NCBI GenBank assembly: GCA_016842085.1
Contig: JAEVEX010000021.1
Location: forward strand, 1-64,000
Direction: 5' to 3'
From: Candidatus Thermoflexus tengchongensis
GTDB lineage: Bacteria > Chloroflexota > Anaerolineae > Thermoflexales > Thermoflexaceae
Length of the DNA: 64,000 nucleotides
Below, piece by piece: positions 8,955-17,244 of the stretch (position 1 is its first letter; each line of letters opens with the position of its first letter). The notes below the pieces were generated by a model. That model saw nothing but the letters and a program-made list of their open reading frames with translations, was not told the origin of the DNA and ran no database searches. Position numbers and translations under genes: made by a program.

Positions 8955-10175
8955 TCAGGCTGCTTTCCACATTTTTTTCGATCCAACGGCTCCAACGCCC
9001 AGAACGGCCAGGGCGATCGCCATCCCCCCCAACATAGGGAAAGGCACAGCCAGGTATCGGAGACCCAGTGCTCCCCCTGCTCCGGCCAGCCAGGCTCCTG
9101 CCCGAAGAGAGGGAGACAGATCGATAGGTGCCCATTCGTCGAACAGCATCACGATCAGCGCAGGCGGCATGGCCAGGCCCAGCCCGTCCAGGAACGGGAG
9201 TAATCCCCGATCAAACCGACCAGCCCCCAGGACCCCTCCCATCAGGGCGATCCAGAAGGACGCAGAGGGCACCGGGAGGAGGGCAGATATGGCCAGGGAG
9301 GCGGAGTGCAAAGCCGAGAGGGCGGGAGCGATCGTGGCCAGGCTCAGGAGCAGCTCCCCCAGGACTGCACCGGGTGTATGGGCCAGAGCCTCTGCCGGAT
9401 TCCAGTGGCCCAGGGTCCAGCCCATCAACGCCCCCATTCCCATAAAGATCACCAGCGTGCCGTAAAGGGCACCCCCCACCTTCCATATGTCGGTCTCCCG
9501 TTCCAGATCCCAGGTGAAATCTCCGGCGCGGAGGGCGAAGATGATCGCATAGGCCACCACCTGAGTCAGCCCCACTCCCAGATCCATCACTCCGGGGACT
9601 TGCCAGGGCGGCGCAGGCCATGTCACCCCAACGCGCCGGAATACCAGGAGCGCCGTCAGCACCGCCGCCACTGCTGTCCATCCCGCCATGGCGTTCCAGC
9701 GGTCCACTCCTCGACCGGCGGCCCCTGCCAGGATAGCGGTTAGAAGGAGCGCCCCCAGGGGGTCTGGAAGCCCCAGCAGATGGGCGGTCATCGCGCCGCC
9801 CAGGCCGATATAAAACCCCAGCCACCCCAGCAACCCCAGGGCCATCGCCAGATTCAGGGCCTTTCCAAACCCGCCGAACACTACCTCAGCCTGAGCTGCC
9901 AGCGGTTGTCGTCGACGCCAGCTCACCCAGCCCTGCGCGGTTGCGAGGGCGGCCAGTAGGAGCCCCCCCACGAGGATGACCCCCACCAGCGCTGGAGGGG
10001 AGAAGCGATCCGCCAGCGCCCCGCCCACCGCCAATGCCCCCGGTCCGGTCCCGATGCCCAGCCATGGGCCGACCCGCTGGCCCCAGCGAACCCGAGGGGT
10101 GGATCGATCCGCCGGATCTGCCACTGCCTTCATCCATCCCCGCTGGGATTTTCCAGCGTTCATCGCCTTCTTCAT
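8955..10175 (-). CDS. Polytopic membrane permease, NCS1 (nucleobase/hydantoin)-like
   Basis: The protein has 406 residues with about ten to twelve hydrophobic segments. A WLGIGTGPGALAVGGALAD start, an FGGFGKALNL loop and an AGDFTWDLERETDIW segment resemble the cytosine/hydantoin permease family, where a GR..FG loop and an aspartate near helix 8 are typical. Similarity is weak by eye, so other 10-12-TM symporters remain possible. The setting among amidohydrolase, nitrilase and amidase genes supports uptake of a nitrogen-containing ring compound. The start at 10175 has no good ribosome site; ATGs at 10163 and 10133 are alternatives. Confidence 0.55.
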   Translation of the reverse strand: MKKAMNAGKSQRGWMKAVADPADRSTPRVRWGQRVGPWLGIGTGPGALAVGGALADRFSPPALVGVILVGGLLLAALATAQGWVSWRRRQPLAAQAEVVFGGFGKALNLAMALGLLGWLGFYIGLGGAMTAHLLGLPDPLGALLLTAILAGAAGRGVDRWNAMAGWTAVAAVLTALLVFRRVGVTWPAPPWQVPGVMDLGVGLTQVVAYAIIFALRAGDFTWDLERETDIWKVGGALYGTLVIFMGMGALMGWTLGHWNPAEALAHTPGAVLGELLLSLATIAPALSALHSASLAISALLPVPSASFWIALMGGVLGAGRFDRGLLPFLDGLGLAMPPALIVMLFDEWAPIDLSPSLRAGAWLAGAGGALGLRYLAVPFPMLGGMAIALAVLGVGAVGSKKMWKAA

Positions 10176-10201
10176 ACAGGATCAGCCAGAATACCTCTAT
10201 G

Positions 10202-11272
10202 TCAGGAAATCTGAACCAGCCGCTCCGGGGCAACCACCCTCTCCTCACGCTCTTCAACGGCAAACCCGCCCGGTGGTTCCTCATGGACCAGCCGATCCCT
10301 ATGCCGGGCTTGCTCTTCAAACAATCGCGGTCGATCCACATACAGGATCAGCCGGAATACCTCCGGACGGTTGTAATGCCCGGCGTAGTCATGCACGAGC
10401 TTGGCGGAGAGCACCTCGTTGAGATCGATATCGGCAATCAGGACGTCCTCTTCCCCCCCTAATGGACCGGCAATCACGTTACCATGCGGATCAACGATGA
10501 GGGAGCCACCGGAGACCCCGGGCCGGGACAGGAAGGCCTCATCCTCCGAAGAGGCTGGCAGACGACGGCGCATCTCCTCACTCACGGTCCCCGCCGCGCT
10601 CAGTACATACGCATTCGTGCGATAGCCCAACGCCCGGCTGGCCATCAGGATGACATCCCGCATCAGGTGTTCATTCTTCGAGAAGTGATTCGGCCAGCTT
10701 ACCGCGATGATGCGAGCCCCCTGAGCGGACAGAGCGAAAGTGGCCAGAGGATTGCTGGCCTCTCCACAAATCAGGCCGCCGATGGGGCCGAACTCCGTAG
10801 GGAACACCCGTAATGTATCTCCGAACCCCGGCGCGTGGACTAGCCGTTCCCCTACGGTCGGCATGATCTTCTGGTGCTTGCCCAGCAGGCGGCCATCGGG
10901 AGCGAAGAAGAGCTGAGAATTGTGCAACAGACCCGGGTTCACGGGATCCCGTTCACAGACTCCGATCACTACGTAAACTTTTCGCTGAGCCGCCGCGCGG
11001 CCGATGGCCTCCGTTGCCGCACTCGGGACCTCCACCGAGTTGGCCATCAGCTCTCGTGCCATCTCCAGGGCGGCCCGGATGGTGGCAGCGTGGAAGTGAT
11101 ACCAGACCGGATGGGCGGGGATGAAACCTTCGGGAAAGACAATCAGGCGTGCACCATGGTCCGCGGCGCGGTGGATCCACTCCACAGCGCGAGCTACCGA
11201 CCCCTCCCGATCCAGGAAAGCCGGGGCCGCCTGAATGACCCCTACCCTCACCACCGGAGAACGATCTCCCAT
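10202..11272 (-). CDS. Aliphatic nitrilase / cyanide hydratase family protein
   Basis: The protein has 356 residues. The catalytic triad is Glu48 (FPEGFIP), Lys135 (GKHQKIMPT) and Cys169 (LICGEASNPL). The CGE sequence and the HPVWYHF loop are typical of true nitrilases that convert R-CN to the acid plus ammonia, rather than amidases. A second nitrilase at 23535-24530 has the same three residues at the same positions, so the two are close paralogues. The C-terminal 40 residues (VEEREERVVAPERLVQIS) are specific to this copy. It is probably cytosolic and oligomeric (spiral filaments are known in the family). Confidence 0.92.
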   Translation of the reverse strand: MGDRSPVVRVGVIQAAPAFLDREGSVARAVEWIHRAADHGARLIVFPEGFIPAHPVWYHFHAATIRAALEMARELMANSVEVPSAATEAIGRAAAQRKVYVVIGVCERDPVNPGLLHNSQLFFAPDGRLLGKHQKIMPTVGERLVHAPGFGDTLRVFPTEFGPIGGLICGEASNPLATFALSAQGARIIAVSWPNHFSKNEHLMRDVILMASRALGYRTNAYVLSAAGTVSEEMRRRLPASSEDEAFLSRPGVSGGSLIVDPHGNVIAGPLGGEEDVLIADIDLNEVLSAKLVHDYAGHYNRPEVFRLILYVDRPRLFEEQARHRDRLVHEEPPGGFAVEEREERVVAPERLVQIS

Positions 11273-11342
11273 AGCCGACCTCCCATTCCCTCAGATACCT
11301 CGTGCTGACCATCCACAGGATGCATCCCTCACATACATCGGC

Positions 11343-11891
11343 TCACAGCTCGGCGCTGCATGCAGGCTCGACATCCCCCAGCCCAAGCATCTCCACGACC
11401 TTCCCGAACCCATCGGCCAGCGCCATGAAGGTGGCCAGCTCGACCAGCTCGGCGTCGGAGAAGAACTGACGCCATCGCTGAATGTGTTCTGCGGAGATCG
11501 CGCGATAATCCTCGGTGAACAGAGTGGCCATCTCCAGGGCGGCTTGCTCCCGCGGGGTGAAGATTGAATCCTCCAGATCCCAGATCCGCTCCAGCTTGGC
11601 CGCCAGGCCCTCCATCCGCTGCGCCGCAGCGGACCGCACCCCGCTTCAGTAGCGGCATCCCCTCAGCAGAGCCATGCGAACCCGCATCAGCTCCTTCAAC
11701 GCATGATCCACCTTTCCTCCATAAAAGGCGGCCTCCCACGCTTCGTAGAAGATCCGAAGGGACGAGGGGTCATGCGCCATGACCCGCAGCAAAAGCGCAT
11801 TCGGTGCGCCTCGCGCCTCCGCCCGCTCCAGATACGGACGGAGGGTCGGGTCGATCGCCGCAGGCTCAAGGGGAGAAACCCGTGGCGCCAT
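11343..11891 (-). CDS. Carboxymuconolactone decarboxylase/AhpD-like protein with in-frame TGA (candidate selenoprotein)
   Basis: Reading through the TGA at 11646-11648 gives one 182-residue protein that starts at the ATG at 11891, behind CCGGAGGAGG. The half before the TGA (ending KELMRVRMALLRGCRY) and the half after it (SGVRSAAAQRM...) are in the same frame and together cover the CMD/AhpD fold. The TGA falls at residue 82, three after Cys79, where AhpD-like proteins have the second Cys of the redox CxxC. A hairpin fitting a bacterial SECIS follows directly. Sec-containing AhpD-like proteins with CxxU are known. The alternatives are a nonsense-inactivated gene or a sequencing error of TGC/TGT to TGA. 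The normal stop is also TGA. Likely role: thiol or selenol peroxidase/reductase. Confidence 0.7.
11615..11645 (-). promoter_or_regulatory. Candidate bacterial SECIS element
   Basis: On the minus strand, 12 nt after the TGA comes a perfect 8-bp stem (11626-11633 with 11615-11622) closed by a 3-nt loop GGC, so the loop starts 20 nt after the TGA and begins with G. Bacterial SECIS hairpins known to bind SelB have an apical loop about 16-37 nt after UGA with a G in the first two loop positions. In GC-rich DNA such hairpins also arise by chance, so this is supporting evidence, not proof. Confidence 0.55.
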
Positions 11892-11907
11892 CCAATCCTC
11901 CTCCGGT

Positions 11908-13128
11908 TCATCCCAGCAACCGCTCATCGAAGGGCGCGCGGGACATGACATAAGGTCCCCGCTCCGTGATCAGGACCATCTCCTCCAGACGGACCCCTCC
12001 ACCCCCCCGAATACCCTCCACCCAGATCAGGGGTTCCACGGCGAAAACCATCCCCGGCTGGAACTCAATCACGGGGGCTCCCGGAGAGGGCTCGCCGATG
12101 TAAGGAGGCTCGTTAGCTCCCATGCCGATCCCATGGCCGATGAACAGGGAGAGGAGGTGATCCTCGAGCCCGTGCCGGCGGGCCGCCTCCCGAACCGCCC
12201 GGGCCGCCTCCTCATTGGTCCGGCCCGGGCGCATGGATTCAATGCAGGCCTGCAACGCCTCATAAACAGCAGTGAAGATCCGTCGCTGCTCGGGAGAGGG
12301 CCGCCCGCAGATCACCGTCCGTCCGACGTCGGCATAGTAGCCGTTCCAGCATGCCCCGATATCGATGAAGACCACATCCCCGTAACGAATCAGCTTGTCC
12401 GTCGCAAACCGGTTCGGAGGAGCCATTCGCTCCCCGGAGGCCACGAAGGGCGTCACCACATGGGCGTATTCCCCACCCAGGGTAAGGAGGGCGCGCAACG
12501 CCTCCCCGGCCACCTCGCACTCCCGCACCCCTTCCCGCACCGCCGCCACCGCAGCGGCCGTGACGGCATCCGCGATGGCCGTGGCCTCCTCCAGGACTGC
12601 GATCTCTTCCGGGAACTTGATCCGGCGGGCGCGTTGCATCACCGCATCCCCATCCGTGAGTTCGACTTCCGGAAGATGGCGAGTGATAGCGTGGACCATC
12701 GCCATCGGCCCCGCATCCATCCCGATACGGGCCCGGGACAGTCCGTGGTCCCAAAGCAATGGGACGAGCTGATCCCGGATGAAGGCTTCGATCAGCCCGG
12801 CATCCTCCATGATGGGGATGGGGTAGACCTGGGAGATCCAGGGCATCGTCCGGCGCACCCGATCCACCTCGCCCCCGGAGCAAAACAGGATGGGAGCATC
12901 CTGCTCCAGGAGCAGGGCGCCATTCAAAAACGAGGACTTGCCTGCGATCTGCTGCGCACGCAGATCTGTCAGATAGCGAACGTTCTCGTCTTTCCAAACC
13001 AGAAGGGCTTGAAGTCCCTCCTGCCGCATGAGCTCGCGCACGCGCTCTACCCGCTTCCGACGCAGCGCCGTGAAGTCGATGCGCTGTTCATAGGCGGTGT
13101 TGAACGGACCGACGGCGAAGCCCTGCAT
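11908..13128 (-). CDS. M24 family metallopeptidase (Xaa-Pro aminopeptidase-like)
   Basis: The protein has 406 residues. An N-terminal creatinase-type domain (to about 170) is followed by the pita-bread catalytic domain. All five dinuclear-metal ligands are visible: Asp in VFIDIGACW, Asp in YADVGRT, His in IGHGIGMG, Glu in AVEPLIW and Glu in RLEEMVLI. It should remove an N-terminal residue before proline or act on a small related amide. It lies 3 bp after the amidohydrolase gene and 16 bp before the AhpD-like gene, so all three are probably one transcript. Confidence 0.9.
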   Translation of the reverse strand: MQGFAVGPFNTAYEQRIDFTALRRKRVERVRELMRQEGLQALLVWKDENVRYLTDLRAQQIAGKSSFLNGALLLEQDAPILFCSGGEVDRVRRTMPWISQVYPIPIMEDAGLIEAFIRDQLVPLLWDHGLSRARIGMDAGPMAMVHAITRHLPEVELTDGDAVMQRARRIKFPEEIAVLEEATAIADAVTAAAVAAVREGVRECEVAGEALRALLTLGGEYAHVVTPFVASGERMAPPNRFATDKLIRYGDVVFIDIGACWNGYYADVGRTVICGRPSPEQRRIFTAVYEALQACIESMRPGRTNEEAARAVREAARRHGLEDHLLSLFIGHGIGMGANEPPYIGEPSPGAPVIEFQPGMVFAVEPLIWVEGIRGGGGVRLEEMVLITERGPYVMSRAPFDERLLG

Positions 13129-13131
13129 GGC

Positions 13132-14496
13132 TCACCTCCCGGAGGAAAAACCCGGGCCCGGTAGGAATCGCCCCCATCCCGGCTCACCCACCGGCTTCCC
13201 ATCCGCTGCCACCAGGCGCCCCCGCACATAGGTCCGCACCGGCAGGCCACGAACCCGCCGGCCCGCATACGGCGTCCAGCCGGCTTTCGAGACCACATCC
13301 TCGTCTCGCAGAACCCGCTCCGCCGCCATATCCACCAGGACAAAGTCGGCATCCGCCCCAATGTGAAGCCCCCCTTTGCGCGGCCAAAGGCCATATACCT
13401 GGGCCGGGATCTGAGAACGAGCCATCACCAGACGCTCGAGGCTCAGACGCCCCTCGTTGACACCGGTGAGCATCAGGGGCAATGCCGTCTCCACCCCCGG
13501 GATGCCGAAGGAACAGGCCCAGATGTCTTCCAGACCCCGGGCCTTATCCGCGCGGGTGGCCGGAGCATGATCCGAGCAGATCATATCGATGTCCCCTGCC
13601 TCCAGACAGGACCACATCGCCTCCGCCGCCTCCCGCTCCCGGGCAGGGGGGGTGAACTTGTGCCAGGGGCCCCAGCGGTCGATTTCATCGGTGGAGAGGT
13701 GGAAATACTGCGGGCAGCTCTCCGCCCAGACACGAGCTCCCAGAGATCGCTCCCGTCGGATGACTTCGCACACGCAGGGATGGCTGACATGGGCAATCAC
13801 CACCCGACAGCCGGTCAGGCGCGCCAGGAACACCACGGTGTTCACCGCCACCAGCTCCGCCTCCAGAGTCCGCCATTCCGGGATCACCCGAAAATCCTTC
13901 CGCCCAGCGGCGCGAAGCCGCTCCTCGTTCGCGCGGGTGATAAATTCGTCCTCGGCGTGGACGAGACAGACCCCATCGAAGGAGGCCACCGTCCGGAAGA
14001 TCTCCAGCATTTTATCCGGGAGGGCCGCCGGGACCCCGTGGAGGTTGCAGGTGAAGACCTTGAAGCCCACGACCCCAGCTTCCCACATCGGGCGGAGCTG
14101 ATCGATGTTGTCGGGATGAGCGCCCCCCAACAGGGCGTAATCCACTCGGGCCCGCGAAGCCAGGTAAGCCGCTTTCTCTCGCACGATCTCCGGACGCAAC
14201 ACAAAAGGGATCGTGCGGTGATGGTCGATCACCGTGGTCACGCCACCTACCGCCGCCGCTCCGGTCCCGGTGATGAAATCCTCCCGGTCGGTCAGGCCCG
14301 GATCCTGCAGATGAACGTGCGCATCCACCCCGCCCGGGAGCACATAGAGGCCATCGGCCTCCACCACCTCTCGCCCCTCCGCTTCCCCGGGGGCGGCATG
14401 CCCCACAATGCGGCCATCCCGAATCACCAGATCTGCCTGGATCCGGCCTTGAGGGAAGACCAGGATCCCGCCTCGGATCACCAGATCGGCTTTCAT
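13132..14496 (-). CDS. Amidohydrolase of the dihydroorotase/allantoinase/hydantoinase group
   Basis: The protein has 454 residues with the beta-sandwich start LVIRGGILV and the TIM-barrel metal motifs: DAHVHLQDPG, the carboxylated-lysine site GVVGFKVFTC, HAED, HVSHP and the catalytic Asp in CSDHAP. The CSDHAP and FKxF patterns fit allantoinase/dihydropyrimidinase better than pyrimidine-pathway dihydroorotase, and the gene stands among amidases and a possible NCS1 permease. It probably opens a cyclic amide ring. ADGLYVLPGGVDAHVH places the start correctly. Confidence 0.88.
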   Translation of the reverse strand: MKADLVIRGGILVFPQGRIQADLVIRDGRIVGHAAPGEAEGREVVEADGLYVLPGGVDAHVHLQDPGLTDREDFITGTGAAAVGGVTTVIDHHRTIPFVLRPEIVREKAAYLASRARVDYALLGGAHPDNIDQLRPMWEAGVVGFKVFTCNLHGVPAALPDKMLEIFRTVASFDGVCLVHAEDEFITRANEERLRAAGRKDFRVIPEWRTLEAELVAVNTVVFLARLTGCRVVIAHVSHPCVCEVIRRERSLGARVWAESCPQYFHLSTDEIDRWGPWHKFTPPAREREAAEAMWSCLEAGDIDMICSDHAPATRADKARGLEDIWACSFGIPGVETALPLMLTGVNEGRLSLERLVMARSQIPAQVYGLWPRKGGLHIGADADFVLVDMAAERVLRDEDVVSKAGWTPYAGRRVRGLPVRTYVRGRLVAADGKPVGEPGWGRFLPGPGFSSGR

Positions 14497-14560
14497 CGGA
14501 CCCGCTCCTCACGCGGCTGCGCAAATCTGAACGAATGGCTTCTCTGAGGACTTGAGATCC

Positions 14561-15598
14561 TCAGGGCTGCGTATCGCTGACCCGGAGAACCACACGGCCT
14601 ATCACCTGGCCGCGCTCCAGCCGTTCCAGCGCCTCATTCGCCGATTCGAGGGGCAACACCGCATCAACCACCGGCCGGACAAGCCCCTGGGCAACCAGCC
14701 GGATGGCATGCTCGACTTCATGGCGCAACGCATAACGGGAACCCATGAGGGTGATCTCCTCCAGGACCCAGCGGGGAGTGGGGATCGAGGCTGCATCCCC
14801 CATACGATAGCCCACCCCGATCACCCGGCCACCCCGTCGGACTGAACGAACCGCCAGCTCCACGGTATCGGCATGCCCCACCGTTTCAAGAACCGCATCC
14901 AGACCGATTCCATGGCTCCATCGACGAGCGGCTGATTCCGCTTCCTCCGGGAAGACGGCCTCCACGGCTCCCAGCGCCCGGGCCGCTTCCAGCTTGCGGG
15001 GGTCAATGTCCACCGCGATCACCCGTGCCCCCACCGCCCGGGCAATCTGGATCGCATGCAGGCCGATACCCCCTGCTCCGATCACCCCGACGAGCTCCCC
15101 GGGCCGGATCGCGGCGCGGGTCACCACCGCCCGGTAGGCGGTGGCCACGGCGCAGCCGATCGGCGCTGCCTGCTCTGGTGGGATCTCCGAAGGAAGCGGC
15201 AACAGCCGCTCCGGGGGCACGGCGAGCTGCTCCTGAAAGCCCCCCGGGCTGGTGAACCCCACCCATCCCTGGAGGTTCAGGCAAAGGTTTTCCTGCCCCA
15301 TCCGACACATCGGGCACCGCCCGCAGCCCCAGTAGTTGTAAACCAGCACCCGGTCCCCTTTCCGGAACCCGGAGCCCTCCGGAGCTTCCAGGACCTCTCC
15401 GCAGATTTCATGGCCCGGGATGTGGGGCAGCCGGAGACCGGAGGAGAAGGGCATGTGCCCACGCGCGGTTTTCACATCGGAGAAACAAACCCCACAGGCG
15501 AGCACTCGGACCCGGACATGGCCCGCAGGAGGGATGATCTCCGGGACATCGATCGGCCTCAGGGGTTGGGTGTAATCCACCACCGCCATGGCCCGCAT
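14561..15598 (-). CDS. Zinc-dependent medium-chain alcohol dehydrogenase (copy 1)
   Basis: The protein has 345 residues. Catalytic zinc ligands are in ACGVCFSD and PGHEICGEV. The structural zinc cluster is GCGRCPMCRMGQENLC. The NAD(P) fold is GVIGAGGIGLHAIQIA followed by VIAVDID, whose Asp favours NAD. It has the same architecture as the copies at 21791 and 31612. It likely oxidises an alcohol from the pathway to an aldehyde. The gap of 130 bp to the livF gene downstream holds a weak inverted repeat but no clear promoter. Confidence 0.9.
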   Translation of the reverse strand: MRAMAVVDYTQPLRPIDVPEIIPPAGHVRVRVLACGVCFSDVKTARGHMPFSSGLRLPHIPGHEICGEVLEAPEGSGFRKGDRVLVYNYWGCGRCPMCRMGQENLCLNLQGWVGFTSPGGFQEQLAVPPERLLPLPSEIPPEQAAPIGCAVATAYRAVVTRAAIRPGELVGVIGAGGIGLHAIQIARAVGARVIAVDIDPRKLEAARALGAVEAVFPEEAESAARRWSHGIGLDAVLETVGHADTVELAVRSVRRGGRVIGVGYRMGDAASIPTPRWVLEEITLMGSRYALRHEVEHAIRLVAQGLVRPVVDAVLPLESANEALERLERGQVIGRVVLRVSDTQP

Positions 15599-15728
15599 CG
15601 GATACCTCCCCAGGTGGCTCTGTCTCCAACAGGATCATCAACGCAGCAAAGCCGGTGGCCTCACGATCAATCCTCCGGTCCGCTTCCTCAGCCATCCCGA
15701 TTTCCCCATATCGGAGGCCATCCTGAAA

Positions 15729-16445
15729 TCACTTGGAAAGGCCCAGATATCGCCCCATAAGCTCCGGTCGCGATTGCAGATCGGAGGGGGTGCCGTGATA
15801 GACGATCATACCCTTCTCGAGCAGATAAACTTCATCCGCCAACGCCATGGCGAGGCCTACGTTCTGCTCCACCAGCAGCATTGCGAGGCCGGTCCCCTTT
15901 AAGGCGAGTAACTGATCCCGCAGAAGCTGCACCAGAAGCGGTGCCAGCCCCTCCGAGGGCTCATCCAGGAGCAGCAGATCCGGATTTCCCATCAGGGCCC
16001 GGCCAATGGCCAGCATCTGCTGCTCCCCGCCGCTCAACGTCTTCGCTCGCTGGGATCGTCGCTCAGCTAGGCGGGGAAACAGCTCGTAGACCCGCTCCAC
16101 GGTCCAGGCCTCGCGCTGACCATCCCGAGGTGGACGCCATGCGATGCGCAGGTTCTCCTCCACAGTCAGGGACGGGAAAACCCGCCTCCCCTGGGGGATC
16201 AGGCTGATCCCCAGCCGGCTGATCTCATGGGGAGGGCGCCCCACCAGGTCGTGCCCGTTATAGCGGATCCTGCCCTGACGGATCTCGGGAGGCCGCAATC
16301 CCATAATGGAGCGAACCAGCGTCGTCTTCCCCATCCCGTTGCGCCCCAGCAAGGCAATCACCCGGCCGGGAGGGACCACCATAGAGATCCCCTGCAAGAT
16401 GTGAGAGAGCCCATAATAACTGTGCAGATCCTCGATCTCCAGCAT
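15729..16445 (-). CDS. livF: Branched-chain amino acid-type ABC transporter ATP-binding protein LivF
   Basis: The protein has 238 residues. It carries Walker A GRNGMGKTT, the LivF-typical GISLIPQGRRVFPSLTVEENL, signature LSGGEQQMLAIGRAL and Walker B LLLLDEPSEGLAPL. It is one of two ATPases of the Liv-type importer encoded here (livF, livG, livM, livH and two binding proteins). Liv-type importers also take up amides, urea and aromatic acids, so branched-chain amino acids are not certain as substrate. Confidence 0.93.
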   Translation of the reverse strand: MLEIEDLHSYYGLSHILQGISMVVPPGRVIALLGRNGMGKTTLVRSIMGLRPPEIRQGRIRYNGHDLVGRPPHEISRLGISLIPQGRRVFPSLTVEENLRIAWRPPRDGQREAWTVERVYELFPRLAERRSQRAKTLSGGEQQMLAIGRALMGNPDLLLLDEPSEGLAPLLVQLLRDQLLALKGTGLAMLLVEQNVGLAMALADEVYLLEKGMIVYHGTPSDLQSRPELMGRYLGLSK

Positions 16446-16448
16446 AGC

Positions 16449-17207
16449 TCACCCGCTTCCCAGATAGATCTGCTGGACCATCTCGTTCTTCGAAATGCAG
16501 TCGGGGGTGTCCTCGGCGATCACCCGGCCGTAATGGAGACAGGTGACCCGATCCGCCAGCCCCAGGGCCAGATCCATATCGTGCTCAATCAGGATCACGG
16601 TGAGGGTTCGAGGAAGGCTCTGGATTAGTGCGTAGAGCAACTGGCGTTCCACAGGGGAGAGCCCGGCTCCCGGTTCATCCAGCAACAGCAACCGCGGGTC
16701 TCCTGCTAAGGCGATGGCCAGCTCCAGCTGTCGCTGCTCCCCGTGGGAGAGTGCCCGGGCCGGCGTCTCAGCCCGATGGGTTAGACCCACACGTTCCAGA
16801 ACCTCGTCCGTCCTCCTCCAGATCGGCCCATTAGAGAGGAGAGGCCGATGCAGGGCGAACTTGATGGGCTGCAGGCCCATGGCCGCCAACAGCACATTCT
16901 CCCGCACCGTGAAGGTAGGGAAGATCCGTGTGATCTGATAGGTTCGTCCCAATCCCAGAGCTGCACGGCGCTGTGTCGGCAGGGCCGTCACGTCCTGGCC
17001 GAACAGGAAAACCCGGCCCGAGGTCACTGCGAGCTCGCCTGTGATGAGATTAAATAAAGTGGTCTTCCCAGCCCCATTAGGACCGATGATCGCCCGCCGC
17101 TCTCCCCGGGCCACCTGGAGAGAAACACGATCCACCGCTCGCAGTCCTCCGAAATCCCGGCTCACCTGATCCAGAACCAGGACCGCCACGTCCGCCCGCC
17201 CCTGCAT
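16449..17207 (-). CDS. livG: Branched-chain amino acid-type ABC transporter ATP-binding protein LivG
   Basis: The protein has about 252 residues, with Walker A GPNGAGKTTLFNLITG, the LivG-typical LGRTYQITRIFPTFTVRENVLLA, signature ALSHGEQRQLELAIAL and Walker B LLLLDEPGAGLSP. The usual signature LSGG/LSYG is here LSHGE, which is common in LivG. An earlier ATG at 17228 is possible; 17207 has GGGGGAGG close upstream. It ends 3 bp before livF. Confidence 0.92.
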   Translation of the reverse strand: MQGRADVAVLVLDQVSRDFGGLRAVDRVSLQVARGERRAIIGPNGAGKTTLFNLITGELAVTSGRVFLFGQDVTALPTQRRAALGLGRTYQITRIFPTFTVRENVLLAAMGLQPIKFALHRPLLSNGPIWRRTDEVLERVGLTHRAETPARALSHGEQRQLELAIALAGDPRLLLLDEPGAGLSPVERQLLYALIQSLPRTLTVILIEHDMDLALGLADRVTCLHYGRVIAEDTPDCISKNEMVQQIYLGSG

Positions 17208-17244
17208 GGCCTCCCCCCATGCCCTCAAGAGATACTAAAGGAAC

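Noticed and set aside
15599-15728. Promoter between alcohol dehydrogenase and livF
   Set aside because: Only a weak CCGAT...ATCGG repeat was found, with no -35/-10 pair at correct spacing.
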